A DNA stretch of 64,000 nucleotides from Aquirufa antheringensis (GTDB lineage Bacteria > Bacteroidota > Bacteroidia > Cytophagales > Spirosomataceae): NCBI RefSeq assembly GCF_004307425.1, contig NZ_SEWZ01000002.1, positions 190,935-254,934 on the forward strand. Direction: 5' to 3'. This document shows positions 18,233 through 28,000 of this stretch, in pieces (positions within the stretch are counted from its first letter, which is position 1; the number at the start of each line of letters is the position of its first letter). The notes below the pieces were generated by a model. That model was not told the origin of the DNA, did not search any database, and was given only the letters and a program-made list of their open reading frames with translations. The position numbers and the translations under genes are program-made.

Positions 18233-21200
18233 TTAGTGTAAGTTATTCCAAGAACCAATTAAAGGGGTGTAAGCCATCGAAAACGGAAAACTATACGATG
18301 GGATATTCACGATAATTGAATTGTCATTTCGAAGAGCAGTAAAACCCTCATTTACCCCATCATTAAACTGGCCTAACCTAGGCATGTACATATATGCCGT
18401 ATTATCAGCACTTAATTTCCAGTAGCAACTTCCCTGAGGTACAGCAATAGGGGTACTAAAATTAAAGGCTATTTGTCCGCCGCTAAATGTAGACGTAGAC
18501 ACGGTTTGAGAACCTAATAAAGTTCCTGATCCAGGCAAACCACTGTAGAGTCCTAACGTTACATTTCCAGCCACAGTTACCCCTTGAACATCAAGCAAAA
18601 AACTACTGACATTCCAATTACTTGTAGGCGTAAACGATAAACAGAGATTATAATCATAACTAACATAAAACCCGGCTGGTGAAGATCCCACATTTGCAAG
18701 AGTAGCAGGCGTTCCCTCCGCCTCGGCATACGCTTGTACTTTACCTGCTGTAGAATTGTAAATCAATAATCCAGCTGCTAAAGGTGCAGCAATGGCATCG
18801 CGCTGTGTCGTAGTTAATCTAGGCAACAATAAACCTTGGGTAGTCGATTTAACTTCCAATGCCGCGGAAGTTCCTGTTCCTGAAGAGGCCCCCACTACCA
18901 CATTTCCTGAGAATGATTTAGTCCCCGCCACGGTTTGTGCAGAGGTTAAATCCACAAAATTCTTAGTTGAGGATCCGGTTCCACCATTAGCTAAAGGCAA
19001 CACATTCGTTACTTCAGTACTAAGGTTCGTCGTAGCTACATCATCCCGCAAGTTCACCCAACCATTTGTAGCTGGAACTACCACCGTAATTCTAGAAGCA
19101 GGATCGTAGGAATTTAAGGGATTGCCATAACCATAATTACTCACATTCCCTGTCGTCGTATCCTCTCCAGAGTTAGACCATCTTACGCCTAGACAGCGAT
19201 TAGCATCAGTCGAGGTAATAAAATACGTTGTATTAGCCACAACAGGTACTGGAGTAGCAAATGTCCAGGTATTCCATCCATCTACTGCTGTAAGAGAGTT
19301 AGACGTACCTAAAAGAACAGGCGAAGGTGATGCCCCTGAATAGTTTGAATTAATAACGAGAGAAGCCACTTCTCCAGCGCCAAATGCACTTAACTCAATT
19401 TGCGTGATGGTACCTGAAATAGTGGGACGAAACCAAAGTTCCCCGCTTCCACGTAGACAGGTGGCTCCATTACTGAGTGTCGTATTTCCAAAAACCGAGG
19501 ACGTACTCGCGTTAGATTCCTTATATACCTGCATCTTTTTAGAGCTGGTATTAAATTGTAACATAGAAGCAACAGGTGTTGCAATAGCATTAACCTGCGA
19601 CTGATCCATTTTAGGTAATATGAGGGGTAAAGCGGTCGCAATATCCACCGATGATTCTGCATTAGGGGTAGCAGTGCCTAGACCTAATTTACCACTAATA
19701 GAAAGATCTGAGCTAAAGGTTTTTGCCCCTGCAAAAGTTTGGGAGCCCGTCGTAACAACACCGCCGTTAGTAGCATTTGCGGGAGATAAATTCAAGACCC
19801 CGTCTGTAATACTTAGCCCATTGGGATTCGAAGTGGTTGAAATAGTTCCGGCGGTAATCGATGTGCCTGAGGGTGCTGTTCCTGAAGTCACTTCTTTCGT
19901 TGATGAATTATAGTACAAAACATTCGATGTGGCTGTTGTGGAGCGAATGGGATTGACATAAAACCCCGCATTGGTTGGGTTTAAACTTGTTCCGGTTGCG
20001 TTCAATGCAATACTATTAGCTACTTGAGCGTTGTTTCCGGCAAATGAACCAATGGCTACGGCATTTTGGCCTTGTCCATATTGACCTGCCGCAAAACCTA
20101 GCGCAACAGCTTGACTTGCTTGAGCTGATTGAGCTGTGTTACTTCCGATGGAAACGCTATTAGCCCCTTGGTTTTGGTCTCCTGAAACATAACCAATAGC
20201 GACAGAACCTCCGCCTTGATTTCCTCTACCTGCACCACCTCCAATAGCAATCGTATTTGCATTAACACCTTGATTAGGTGTTCCCGCTTGAGAGCCGATG
20301 GCGACATTATTACTTGAAAGACCTAAAACACCTCTTACGTCTCCTACGGATCTTTGGCCCGTTCCTCCACTTTCAATCGGAACAACACCTGTTATTTTAT
20401 TTCCGGCTACCGATGCGATTTTAGCATCCGTCACTGCACTGTTCGCAATTTTAACTGTTGTGATTGAATTATCTGCAACACCAGATGAGGCTGTTGCGGC
20501 TGCTACAGCGGCATCAGCGTAAGCAGTCGTCGCAATTTGTGTTGAGTTCGTTCTTGGGCTTGCCGTCACAGCTCTCGCGGTGCCCGTAAACGTCGGGGAA
20601 TTAATAAGCGCATAACTGTTTAAGTCCGTTAGCGCTGCCTTCGTCGCAAGCATACTCGTGTCTACAGTTATGGCCATGTGAGCCGCTAGCATCGCAGCAC
20701 TCGCTTTTAAGTCTAGTGCTGCATTCACATCAGCCACGTTCGCTTTCAAGTTCAAAGCCGCCTGAGTGGCTGTTGAAATCGGCTTATCAGCATCTGCGGT
20801 ATTATCCACATTCCCTAAACCTAAATTGGCTCTCGCTCCTACGGCCGTTGTTGCACCCGTTCCGCCGCCTGCAATAGCTAAGGTACTACCTAATTTGCCC
20901 GCCGTTTCAGCATAGAGCGAATAAGGAGTATACGTTAATTTTTGATCTGATACTTTTGTAAAGGAGGCTCCATCATTAAAGCTGACAAATACTTGTAAGG
21001 TTTTTTGATTCGCATCCCAAGACAAGGAATTGAAAATGGTACTTGCTACAGATCCAATAGTCAAATTGACTAAGCCGTAGGCATCCGTTTTAGTTTGTTG
21101 CACCTCTTCGAATTGGATATTCGTTCCGGAAATGATGACAAATTTTACAGAGACATTTCCATTCACTAGCGGTTGACCTGTAATGTCAGATCCGGGAACC

Positions 21201-21304
21201 TCGATATTTTCTGGTGCTAGGATGACGGCTTGGTAGGAGATTCCTTTTTGGGCATTCGCTACGACTGAAATAAATAATAGAACAAAGAATAAGCGTATTT
21301 TCAT
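18233..21304 (-). CDS. Fibrous surface protein with tail-fibre and YadA-head-like repeats (paralogue)
   Basis: A 1023-residue paralogue of the protein at 14791-17424. It has the same signal peptide type, the same N-terminal region (GISYQAVILAPENIEVPG), tail-fibre modules (GGTGATTAVGARANLGLG) and a near-identical head-repeat block (about residues 240-475). It then differs. Two copies of a segment of the type LVLPKMDQSQVNAIATPVAS / LLLPRLTTTQRDAIAAPLAA each precede a beta-sandwich-like region, and the protein ends ...PLIGSWNNLH. The DUF1566-like tail of its paralogue is absent. It is probably a surface fibre with exchanged tips. Its gene is followed by its own terminator. Confidence 0.8.
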   Translation of the reverse strand: MKIRLFFVLLFISVVANAQKGISYQAVILAPENIEVPGSDITGQPLVNGNVSVKFVIISGTNIQFEEVQQTKTDAYGLVNLTIGSVASTIFNSLSWDANQKTLQVFVSFNDGASFTKVSDQKLTYTPYSLYAETAGKLGSTLAIAGGGTGATTAVGARANLGLGNVDNTADADKPISTATQAALNLKANVADVNAALDLKASAAMLAAHMAITVDTSMLATKAALTDLNSYALINSPTFTGTARAVTASPRTNSTQIATTAYADAAVAAATASSGVADNSITTVKIANSAVTDAKIASVAGNKITGVVPIESGGTGQRSVGDVRGVLGLSSNNVAIGSQAGTPNQGVNANTIAIGGGAGRGNQGGGSVAIGYVSGDQNQGANSVSIGSNTAQSAQASQAVALGFAAGQYGQGQNAVAIGSFAGNNAQVANSIALNATGTSLNPTNAGFYVNPIRSTTATSNVLYYNSSTKEVTSGTAPSGTSITAGTISTTSNPNGLSITDGVLNLSPANATNGGVVTTGSQTFAGAKTFSSDLSISGKLGLGTATPNAESSVDIATALPLILPKMDQSQVNAIATPVASMLQFNTSSKKMQVYKESNASTSSVFGNTTLSNGATCLRGSGELWFRPTISGTITQIELSAFGAGEVASLVINSNYSGASPSPVLLGTSNSLTAVDGWNTWTFATPVPVVANTTYFITSTDANRCLGVRWSNSGEDTTTGNVSNYGYGNPLNSYDPASRITVVVPATNGWVNLRDDVATTNLSTEVTNVLPLANGGTGSSTKNFVDLTSAQTVAGTKSFSGNVVVGASSGTGTSAALEVKSTTQGLLLPRLTTTQRDAIAAPLAAGLLIYNSTAGKVQAYAEAEGTPATLANVGSSPAGFYVSYDYNLCLSFTPTSNWNVSSFLLDVQGVTVAGNVTLGLYSGLPGSGTLLGSQTVSTSTFSGGQIAFNFSTPIAVPQGSCYWKLSADNTAYMYMPRLGQFNDGVNEGFTALRNDNSIIVNIPSYSFPFSMAYTPLIGSWNNLH
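19887..20585 (-). repeat. Near-identical duplicated block shared by two fibre genes (copy 2)
   Basis: The second copy of the block at 15869-16567, inside the 1023-residue fibre gene. The encoded proteins differ at only a few residues in about 230, for example IARAA versus TARAV at the left edge and NATGAS versus NATGTS near the right edge. Confidence 0.85.
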
Positions 21305-21444
21305 AATAATCGATCAGATGGATGAAAGTAAAATAGCTCTCACAATTTAAGCTATGACAACTGACACAAAGTTGAACTTAAACCCATCAATAAACGATTA
21401 ATTAAAATTTGAGTTGTTTTGATACCCCGAAAAGAGTCAAATAT

Positions 21445-22605
21445 TTACAAAAGCTTTTTAAGATAAGCCGAAGGCGACTCGCCCGTTTGCGCTTTAAAAG
21501 CCTGAATGAAATTAGAGCGAGATTTATAGCCACAGGCCTTCCCCACACTTTCTAACGTATTCGTTTCTGCCTCGCCCGCCTTGAGTAGATTGACCGCCTC
21601 TTCAATCCGAAGCTGATTTTTCCACTTTAAAAACGTAATTCCTAAATAATTATTAAAGTAATACGTTAGTATATGCTCAGGCACACCTAAATCCTTCACC
21701 AAATCAGAAAGCGCAAAACCAGGTAATAGATATTTTTTAGACTGCAAAAACTCTACTAAGTATCCCTCCACTTGAAAAAGCCGTGCTTCCGATATCTCCA
21801 ATGACTTAGAGGCAGAAGCTATTTTTTCATTCCGCTCAAAGACATCTGTTAACTTTGAACCCGGTTGTGTATTCAATCCGTATAGAATTCGAGGAAAAAA
21901 ATAAATAGAAATAGTTAAGAATGACATAATAATCGTCACAAAACTCCTCCCTCGACCTTTCTCATCCAACAAAATCATAAAACCATTACTATAAAATGAG
22001 TATACACTCAAAAAGATGATACTCAAATTAAAAATCAAACCTAGCGTAAGATAAACCAGCAGCCATTTCCTGAGTACCTCAGCTGATTTCAACTTTCCCT
22101 GCCTTATGGACTTCATTAAAATACCTCCCGCCAGAATAAGATAAAATATGGAAATAATAGACCTTCCAATGAAATAAGATGAAAATGAAACTAAAGGAAA
22201 ATAAACTAGGTAAATATTCTTTGAATTTGCGTGAATTTTCTCTGCAAAACTTAGCTTATATTCCCATGAATTAATAGAATAGGGAATAATATTGATTATG
22301 ATCAACAGAATTGGCAAAAAATGAATGTAATCAAATCCCCTTATAAATTTCTTTTCTGTCAATACCGCCCGTACGTAAAAATACAAAAAGGGAGAATTCA
22401 ACAAATAAAGTGGAAAATAATGAATGGCAAAAAGAGCTCTCAGTTCGATTGAGTCTGAAACAACCGAAGCCCAGTGGGCTATGCCAAATAAGGAATTTAA
22501 AAAGAAATGATACGCTAAATAGCGGTTCGCGGGATTGACCTTATCTGCAAACTTCAAAAGAAGAATCGATCCTAAGAATCCGAGAAGACAAATCGCAGGA
22601 AGCAC
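21445..22605 (-). CDS. Membrane-bound AraC family transcriptional regulator
   Basis: A 386-residue protein with several hydrophobic helices in residues 1-250 (for example YIHFLPILLIIINIIP, LLVYLTLGLIFNLSIIFLSV) and a C-terminal AraC-type double helix-turn-helix (about 285-386: FALSDLVKDLGVPEHILTYY, then VGKACGYKSRSNFIQAFK). Such proteins sense a signal at the membrane and bind DNA from there. The only start that fits is GTG at 22605, since an in-frame stop lies two codons upstream; this puts the first membrane segment at the very N-terminus. It is transcribed toward the fibre genes and lies 141 bp from them, so it may control them (inference only). Confidence 0.85.
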   Translation of the reverse strand: MLPAICLLGFLGSILLLKFADKVNPANRYLAYHFFLNSLFGIAHWASVVSDSIELRALFAIHYFPLYLLNSPFLYFYVRAVLTEKKFIRGFDYIHFLPILLIIINIIPYSINSWEYKLSFAEKIHANSKNIYLVYFPLVSFSSYFIGRSIISIFYLILAGGILMKSIRQGKLKSAEVLRKWLLVYLTLGLIFNLSIIFLSVYSFYSNGFMILLDEKGRGRSFVTIIMSFLTISIYFFPRILYGLNTQPGSKLTDVFERNEKIASASKSLEISEARLFQVEGYLVEFLQSKKYLLPGFALSDLVKDLGVPEHILTYYFNNYLGITFLKWKNQLRIEEAVNLLKAGEAETNTLESVGKACGYKSRSNFIQAFKAQTGESPSAYLKKLL

Positions 22606-22692
22606 GCTTTATATTTATTAGAACAATTAGTTAGCGGAAAGGTAAGCAAATTTTTGAAATTTGTTATCCAGCTTAGTCCGGGCCAGAAAACA

Positions 22693-22722
22693 AAAAAGCC
22701 TTCCCGTTAAGGAAGGCTTTTT
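22693..22722 (-). terminator. Terminator of the tRNA unit
   Basis: A perfect 12-bp inverted repeat, AAAAAGCCTTCC-CGTTAA-GGAAGGCTTTTT. It reads as a terminator on both strands. On the minus strand it lies 15 bases after tRNA-Leu and would end the tRNA transcript. Confidence 0.85.
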
Positions 22723-22737
22723 CAGACGCTTGAATTG

Positions 22738-22823
22738 TACTTGGGATGGGAATCGAACCCACACGAGCGTTACGGCTCACGGGATTTTAAGTCCCGCGTG
22801 TCTACCAGTTCCACCACCCAAGC
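22738..22823 (-). tRNA. tRNA-Leu (UAA)
   Basis: An 86-nt class II tRNA on the minus strand. The acceptor GCTTGGG pairs with CCCAAGT. The anticodon arm is CGGGA-CTTAAAA-TCCCG with anticodon TAA. A variable arm of the form TGAGCCGTAACGCTCG and a T arm with GGTTCGATTCC follow. The 3' CCA is not encoded. Confidence 0.95.
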
Positions 22824-22837
22824 GTCCTGGTAAAACT

Positions 22838-22858
22838 AAAAGCACCGATGGTGCTTTT
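22838..22858 (-). terminator. Hairpin between the two tRNA genes
   Basis: AAAAGCACC-GAT-GGTGCTTTT is a 9-bp perfect stem in the 43-bp spacer between tRNA-Gly and tRNA-Leu, with T-rich flanks on the minus strand. It could end transcription after tRNA-Gly or mark a processing site. Confidence 0.55.
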
Positions 22859-22866
22859 TCGTTTTG

Positions 22867-22939
22867 AGCGAAAGACGGGGTTCGAACCCGCGACCTCGAC
22901 CTTGGCAAGGTCGCGCTCTACCAGCTGAGCTACTTTCGC
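22867..22939 (-). tRNA. tRNA-Gly (GCC)
   Basis: A 73-nt tRNA on the minus strand. The acceptor GCGAAAG pairs with CTTTCGC. The D arm reads GCTCAGCTGGTAGAGC, the anticodon loop TTGCCAA gives anticodon GCC, and the T arm contains GGTTCGAACCC. CCA is not encoded. It is upstream of tRNA-Leu in the same direction. Confidence 0.96.
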
Positions 22940-23037
22940 GTTTTGTGGATGCAAAAATACGGCCTCCTATTGAATTATGCAAGTCGAAATCAAATTTTAG
23001 TAAAAATATTCTCTAAATTTATACTTTAGAAAAAAAT

Positions 23038-23508
23038 ATGAGCATCAACAAACTCGACCAAACTGATCACAAATTACTGGAAATTCTTCAGCAAAATGCG
23101 AAGATTACAAACGCCCAATTATCGAAAGAGATTGGTCTTTCCCCGGCTCCTACTTTGGAACGTGTAAAGAAATTAGAAACTTTAGGGGTTATCCAAAGCT
23201 ATCACGCTCAGGTGGATAGAGAAAAAGTAGGCTTAGGAGTGAGCACGTTTGTGACGGTAACTTTGACGGGTCACAAGAAGCAAGTGACAGAGTCATTCGT
23301 GAAGCAAATCAACCAAATTCCAGAGGTAATCGAGTGCCATCACGTGACAGGTTCTGGCGATTTTATGTTGAAAATTATTTCGAAAGATATTTCAACTTAT
23401 CAGAAATTAATGCTCGAAAAAATCAATGAAATTGAAGAAGTGGCTGCCACTTCCACCATGGTGATCTTGTCTTCATTCAAAGAAAGTAAGGTATTACCTA
23501 TTCCGTGA
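23038..23508 (+). CDS. Lrp/AsnC family transcriptional regulator
   Basis: A 156-residue DNA-binding protein. Residues 5-60 form the AsnC-type winged helix-turn-helix (LDQTDHKLLEILQQNAKITNA, then SPAPTLERVKKLE). Residues about 68-150 form the RAM ligand-binding/oligomer domain (VEKVI-type pattern, here HHVTGSGDFMLKI). Members respond to amino acids and form octamers. The gene stands alone between the tRNAs and tgt, so its targets cannot be told from context. The ATG at 23038 is supported by the normal N-terminal length. Confidence 0.92.
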   Translation: MSINKLDQTDHKLLEILQQNAKITNAQLSKEIGLSPAPTLERVKKLETLGVIQSYHAQVDREKVGLGVSTFVTVTLTGHKKQVTESFVKQINQIPEVIECHHVTGSGDFMLKIISKDISTYQKLMLEKINEIEEVAATSTMVILSSFKESKVLPIP

Positions 23509-23514
23509 TCAAAC

Positions 23515-23533
23515 GTTTCGCGTATTGCGAAAC
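23515..23533. terminator. Hairpin between convergent lrp-type gene and tgt
   Basis: GTTTCGC-GTATT-GCGAAAC is a perfect 7-bp stem with a 5-nt loop in the 26-bp gap between two convergent genes. It lacks a clear T-run, so termination is likely but not certain. Confidence 0.4.
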
Positions 23534-23534
23534 C

Positions 23535-24668
23535 TTACAATCGGTGCATAAATTGCGGGATCATGCGGTTTTTCCAAGCCGTAAAAGTTCCCGCTTGAAT
23601 TTCCTTGCGTGCCTCGCCCACCATCCACAGATAGAAGCGCAAGTTACACACACTCGCAATCATGGCGCCTAACATTTCCTCACATCTAACCAAGTGTCGT
23701 AGGTAAGACTTCGTGTATTGACCGTGTACCTCATTCACGAAATGTGGATCGATGACCGAAAAGTCGGACTCCCATTTCTTATTCTTGATATTGATAATTC
23801 CCTGCGTCGTAAAAATCATCCCGTTGCGGGCATTTCTCGTAGGCATTACACAATCGAACATATCAATTCCGAGCGCAATTCCTTCCAAAATATTGGCCGG
23901 AGTTCCTACGCCCATTAAGTAGCGCGGTTTGTCTTTGGGCAAAATATCCGTCACCTCATCCGCCATCGCGTACATATCTTCGACTGGCTCGCCCACGGAT
24001 AAACCACCGATGGCGTTACCGAAAGCCCCTTTGGACGCAATATACTCCGCCGAGACCTTTCGCAAATCAGAGTAAACACTACCCTGAACAATGGGGAATA
24101 AAGTCTGATTATAGCCGTATTTGGGATCTGTTTCGTCAAAACGCTTGATGCAACGATCAAGCCAACGGTGAGTCATGTCCATCGATTTGCGCGCGTATTC
24201 GTAGGTACATGGGTACGGCGTGCATTCGTCGAAAGCCATCATAATATCCGCCCCGATCGTGCGCTGAATATCCATCACCCCTTCCGGCGTGAAATAGTGA
24301 ATACTACCGTCTATATGTGATTTGAATTTGACCCCTTCTTCCTGAATTTTTCGTCCTGTTCCTGCCAAAGAATACACTTGATATCCTCCCGAGTCCGTCA
24401 AAATAGGCCCCTGCCAGCCATTGAATTTATGCAATCCCCCTGCCTTTTCGATGACCTCTAAACCCGGACGCAAGTACAAATGGTAGGTATTCCCAAGAAT
24501 AATTTGGGCCTTAATGGGATCAGTTAATTCTGAAATATGAACGCCTTTAACGGTCCCTGCAGTGCCTACAGGCATAAAAATGGGCGTTTGAATCGTCCCG
24601 TGATCTGTCGTTATTTCACCTGCGCGCGCTTTCGAGCTAGGATCCGTGTGGCTTATTGAGAATTTCAT
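23535..24668 (-). CDS. tgt: Queuine tRNA-ribosyltransferase (TGT)
   Basis: About 377 residues from the ATG at 24668 (MKFSISHTDPSSKARAGEI). It exchanges guanine-34 for preQ1 in tRNAs with GUN anticodons. Motifs seen: GNTYHLYLRPG, LTDSGGYQVYSL (catalytic-site region), GGLSVGEP, YLMGVGTP and DMFDCVMPTRNARNG. In the C-terminal zinc region the usual cluster CxCxxC is replaced (FVNEVHGQYTKSYLRHL), and the later zinc histidine is a cysteine (SVCNLRF), so the structural zinc site appears missing. This may be a lineage trait. A long hairpin array lies upstream. Confidence 0.95.
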   Translation of the reverse strand: MKFSISHTDPSSKARAGEITTDHGTIQTPIFMPVGTAGTVKGVHISELTDPIKAQIILGNTYHLYLRPGLEVIEKAGGLHKFNGWQGPILTDSGGYQVYSLAGTGRKIQEEGVKFKSHIDGSIHYFTPEGVMDIQRTIGADIMMAFDECTPYPCTYEYARKSMDMTHRWLDRCIKRFDETDPKYGYNQTLFPIVQGSVYSDLRKVSAEYIASKGAFGNAIGGLSVGEPVEDMYAMADEVTDILPKDKPRYLMGVGTPANILEGIALGIDMFDCVMPTRNARNGMIFTTQGIINIKNKKWESDFSVIDPHFVNEVHGQYTKSYLRHLVRCEEMLGAMIASVCNLRFYLWMVGEARKEIQAGTFTAWKNRMIPQFMHRL

Positions 24669-24705
24669 AAGACAAAGGTACAAAAGAATTTTCTTGTGAG
24701 CAGCT

Positions 24706-25062
24706 GAAGTCGCTGCTGCGCAGCTTAGTCAACAGGTCGCCACTTCGTGGCTTAGTCGCCTGCGGCTTGGTCGCTGCTGCGCAGCTTAGTCAACAGGTCG
24801 CCACTTCGTGGCTTAGTCGCCTGCGGCTTAGTCGCTGCTGCGCAGCTTTGTCAAAAAACATTTAACGAATCGTTGCGAAGCAACAACCAACTTTGTGCTT
24901 TATTCTTTGTGCTTTGAACACAGCAGCTTAGTCACGACTACGTCGTTTAGTCGCGACGTTGTCGCTTAGTCGTCCTGCGGACTTAGTCAAAAACATTTCA
25001 CGAATCGTTGCGCAGCAACATCCAACTTTATACTTTGTGCTTTATACTTTGTGCTTTAAATT
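24706..25062. repeat. Mini-hairpin array 3 with 61-bp tandem repeat and composite tail
   Basis: Fills the 400-bp gap between tgt and the ThuA fusion gene. A 61-bp unit starts at 24710, 24771 and 24832 (about 2.3 copies). It contains GCTGC-TGC-GCAGC, GCCAC-TTC-GTGGC and GCC-TGC-GGC stems, each followed by TTAGTC or a close variant. Later units are CGAC-TAC-GTCG, GCGAC-GTT-GTCGC and GTCC-TGC-GGAC. Two tails of the form AAACATTTnACGAATC, then GTTGC-G(A/C)A-GCAAC, then an ACTTTGTGCTTTAT-type stretch, follow at about 24855 and 24990. No gene was seen in this stretch. Confidence 0.85.
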
Positions 25063-25069
25063 ATCTGCT

Positions 25070-28000
25070 TTAATTAACTTTCATAATGCCATTCATAATC
25101 CTCCAGTGCCCTGGGAACGTACACAAGAATGGATAATTGCCTGGAACACTTGGTGCTTTGAAGACCACTTTTACGCGGCCATCTGATTCCACTAATGGAG
25201 TGTAGGCTAACACTTCTGGCATGGCTGGGATGTAGTTTTTCGCTGCACCATCAGCAGCTGTGATCATCTTGTCCGCGGCTAAGCCGATTTTTTCTTGGCT
25301 ACCTAAAGCGCCTAACACCCAGTTGTGTTGCATCGCATCGACGTTTTCGAAGATCAACTCAACCGTCGCACCTGCAGGGACTGTGAATTCCGCTGGGCTG
25401 TATTTCATTGCTTCTTTGATCGTCATAATCGTGCGTTTCACGACCACACCTTTTACTTCAGCAGTTGGAATTTCTACTTTCCAAAGACCCGCTAAACGCT
25501 CATACGCGTCCACATCCTGCGGACGTAATTGCTTGCCTAAGCCTTTTAAGAAGTCCGTATTTTCAGTTGATAAATCTGCCACACGTTTCGCATTCCAAGT
25601 AGCTGAAGCGCCTTTCAAAGCCGCGCCCATGGTAGGACTAGCTGTTTGCTTGATCGAGCGTAATAAAGCGACGATATCATTGGCTGAATCATCTGAGGTC
25701 ATGCCGCGGAACGATTTCTCTACGATGTACGAGCCTAAATCTGCTGGTAAAGAAACCACAATGGGTTGTCTGAAGATATTATTGTTGCGATTCGATTCGC
25801 CTAATACGGCTTTCGTATCTAAGGCAATTTCCATCACGTAATTGCCTGCTTCGTCTGCCGTCCAGCCTAAGTTTCCTGTCCAAGGACCGTTGTTATTTTT
25901 CACAACAGAAACCGTTTCGCCTGGAGCTGCTCCATCTGTGAACGTGTAGGATTCCAAATCGGTACGACGACCCATACCTTCGATTTTGACGGTTAACGGA
26001 AGTGGGGTGCCTTTTGGCAAGGCCTTATCGCCTCTGTTTTTCACGCGGATCACAAAACTAGCGCCTTCACGTAAACGGAAGTTTCCGCCTTTGATTTGAA
26101 CTTCTTCCACGACTAGGTCTAGGCCTGATTCGGTCCCTGCTGTCGTTGGATTTTTCGCTTCTTTCGCTAATTTCTCTGCTACCACCGCGCTTGATTGAGC
26201 GCCTTGTTTCGCGATGAATGCGGCACGACGTGCAGGACCACCGGCCATTACATAGGCCGCTAAAGCGTCTGGAATCCAACGATCCGTTGTTTTAGCAGAG
26301 ACCGCGATTTTACGCGCCATCGCCGCTTCTACCGCTGGGGAAGACGGAGATTCGATTAAAGCTAAAATGGAATGTAATACGACTAAGGAGTCTTTGTCGT
26401 TCAGCATTTTTTGGTCCAAAATCAATTTCGCCGAAGCCGCCGTACGAGGCAATACCTGCACCGCTTGCTTGCGCACCGCTGCAGATGAATGCTTCATCGC
26501 ACGAGCTAGAGCGTCCATTGGTAAAACACCTAAACCTTCTAACGTTCTAAGCGCGTGGATGGCACCTGGAGCGAGACCGATTTCATCGGTTTTGGCAGAA
26601 CCTAAAAGCGCTACCAAAGCCGGAACCACGTCTTTATTTCCGCGTTCCACTAATAAACGCTGCGCCTGTAAACGCCAAAACAAGTTCGAATGACTCAAAG
26701 CCGCCACACATTCCGCCGGCGTTTTCAAGGAAACTGGCGTGTATTCTGGTGCTTTATTATACCCTACGCGGTAAATACGACCGTGGGTGAAATCACGTAA
26801 ATCCGTGTCGTAGGCATTACCTCCACCGTTTTTAAATCCTTGCGGAACCGGGTTGTGCTGAATGATGTACGAATACCAGTCCGCCACCCAAACAGCTCCA
26901 TCCGGACCCACCTGCGCAAACACTGGAGATACCCATTCGTCAGCACCGGCTAGGAAGTTGAATGCTTCTTTGTCGTTAAAATCAGAGCCCGTCGGCACCT
27001 GGCGATTCTGGTGAATCACGTGACCCGTTGGTTCTGAAACGAAAGCGATTTGGTTCCAATATTCTTTCGGGAACGAGCGTGCAGAATAGAAATTATGTCC
27101 AGCTGCTGCTGTAAATCCGCCAAAAACATCGACCTGACGCACTTTCTTCGTGATCGTCCGCATGTCCTTGTGCGTATCCGTATTTTTGGAACCATTCAAG
27201 GTCATAAGCGCATGCCAAATATTGCGGTGCGGAATGGCCATATACCAGCCATGCGCGTTATTTGCCGTCGAACCGAACACATCACCTGCCTCATTGAAGT
27301 CGAAGCCCCAGGTATTGTTCGAAGTCGTCGTCATGTGCTCCATCTTCGAGCCATCTGGCTTGAAGCGGAAGAATGCCTGCGCAAATTGTAGCGAATCCGC
27401 TCCCACTTTGCCCTTATAACCGGAATAACCCACACAACCCCAGATCCAGTTATCGAATCCATAATGCAAATTCGACGGTCCAGCGTGTGTATCCCCTGTT
27501 CCAAAACCGGTGAATAAGATTTTCTTTTCATCGGCTACATCATCGCCATTCGTGTCTTTCAACAAGATCATGTGAGGCGCCTGAGAAATAATCAAGCCTC
27601 CATTTGCGAACACCATCCCCGTAGGAATGCTTAGGCCTTCCGCCCATTTCGTGAATTTATCAGCCTTCCCATCTTTGTTCGTGTCTTCGCACAATAAGAT
27701 ATAATCGCTTCCACCCGTTTCTTTGCGTTCGTTAGGATAGTCTTTCGTGATCAACACATACAAACGACCTCGCTCATCCCAAGCCATCGCAATCGGGTGC
27801 ATCACGTTCGGTTCAGAAGCGAATACTTGCAAATTAAAGTCCACCGGAACCTGAATAAACTTCACTGATTCCTCTGGGCTTAAAGGTAATTGCTGTAGTT
27901 GAGCGCCTTCGCGTTTCTCGTAGTTAGGCAATTTCGCTTCGCGGTATTTCAAAACCGGGATGTTCAATGCCGTTAATAAGGCTCTTTTCTCTGCTCCTAC

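Noticed and set aside
12537-21304. Prophage remnant
   Set aside because: Only tail-fibre-like repeats are present. No capsid, terminase, integrase or tail genes were found, and each protein has a Bacteroidota-type signal peptide.
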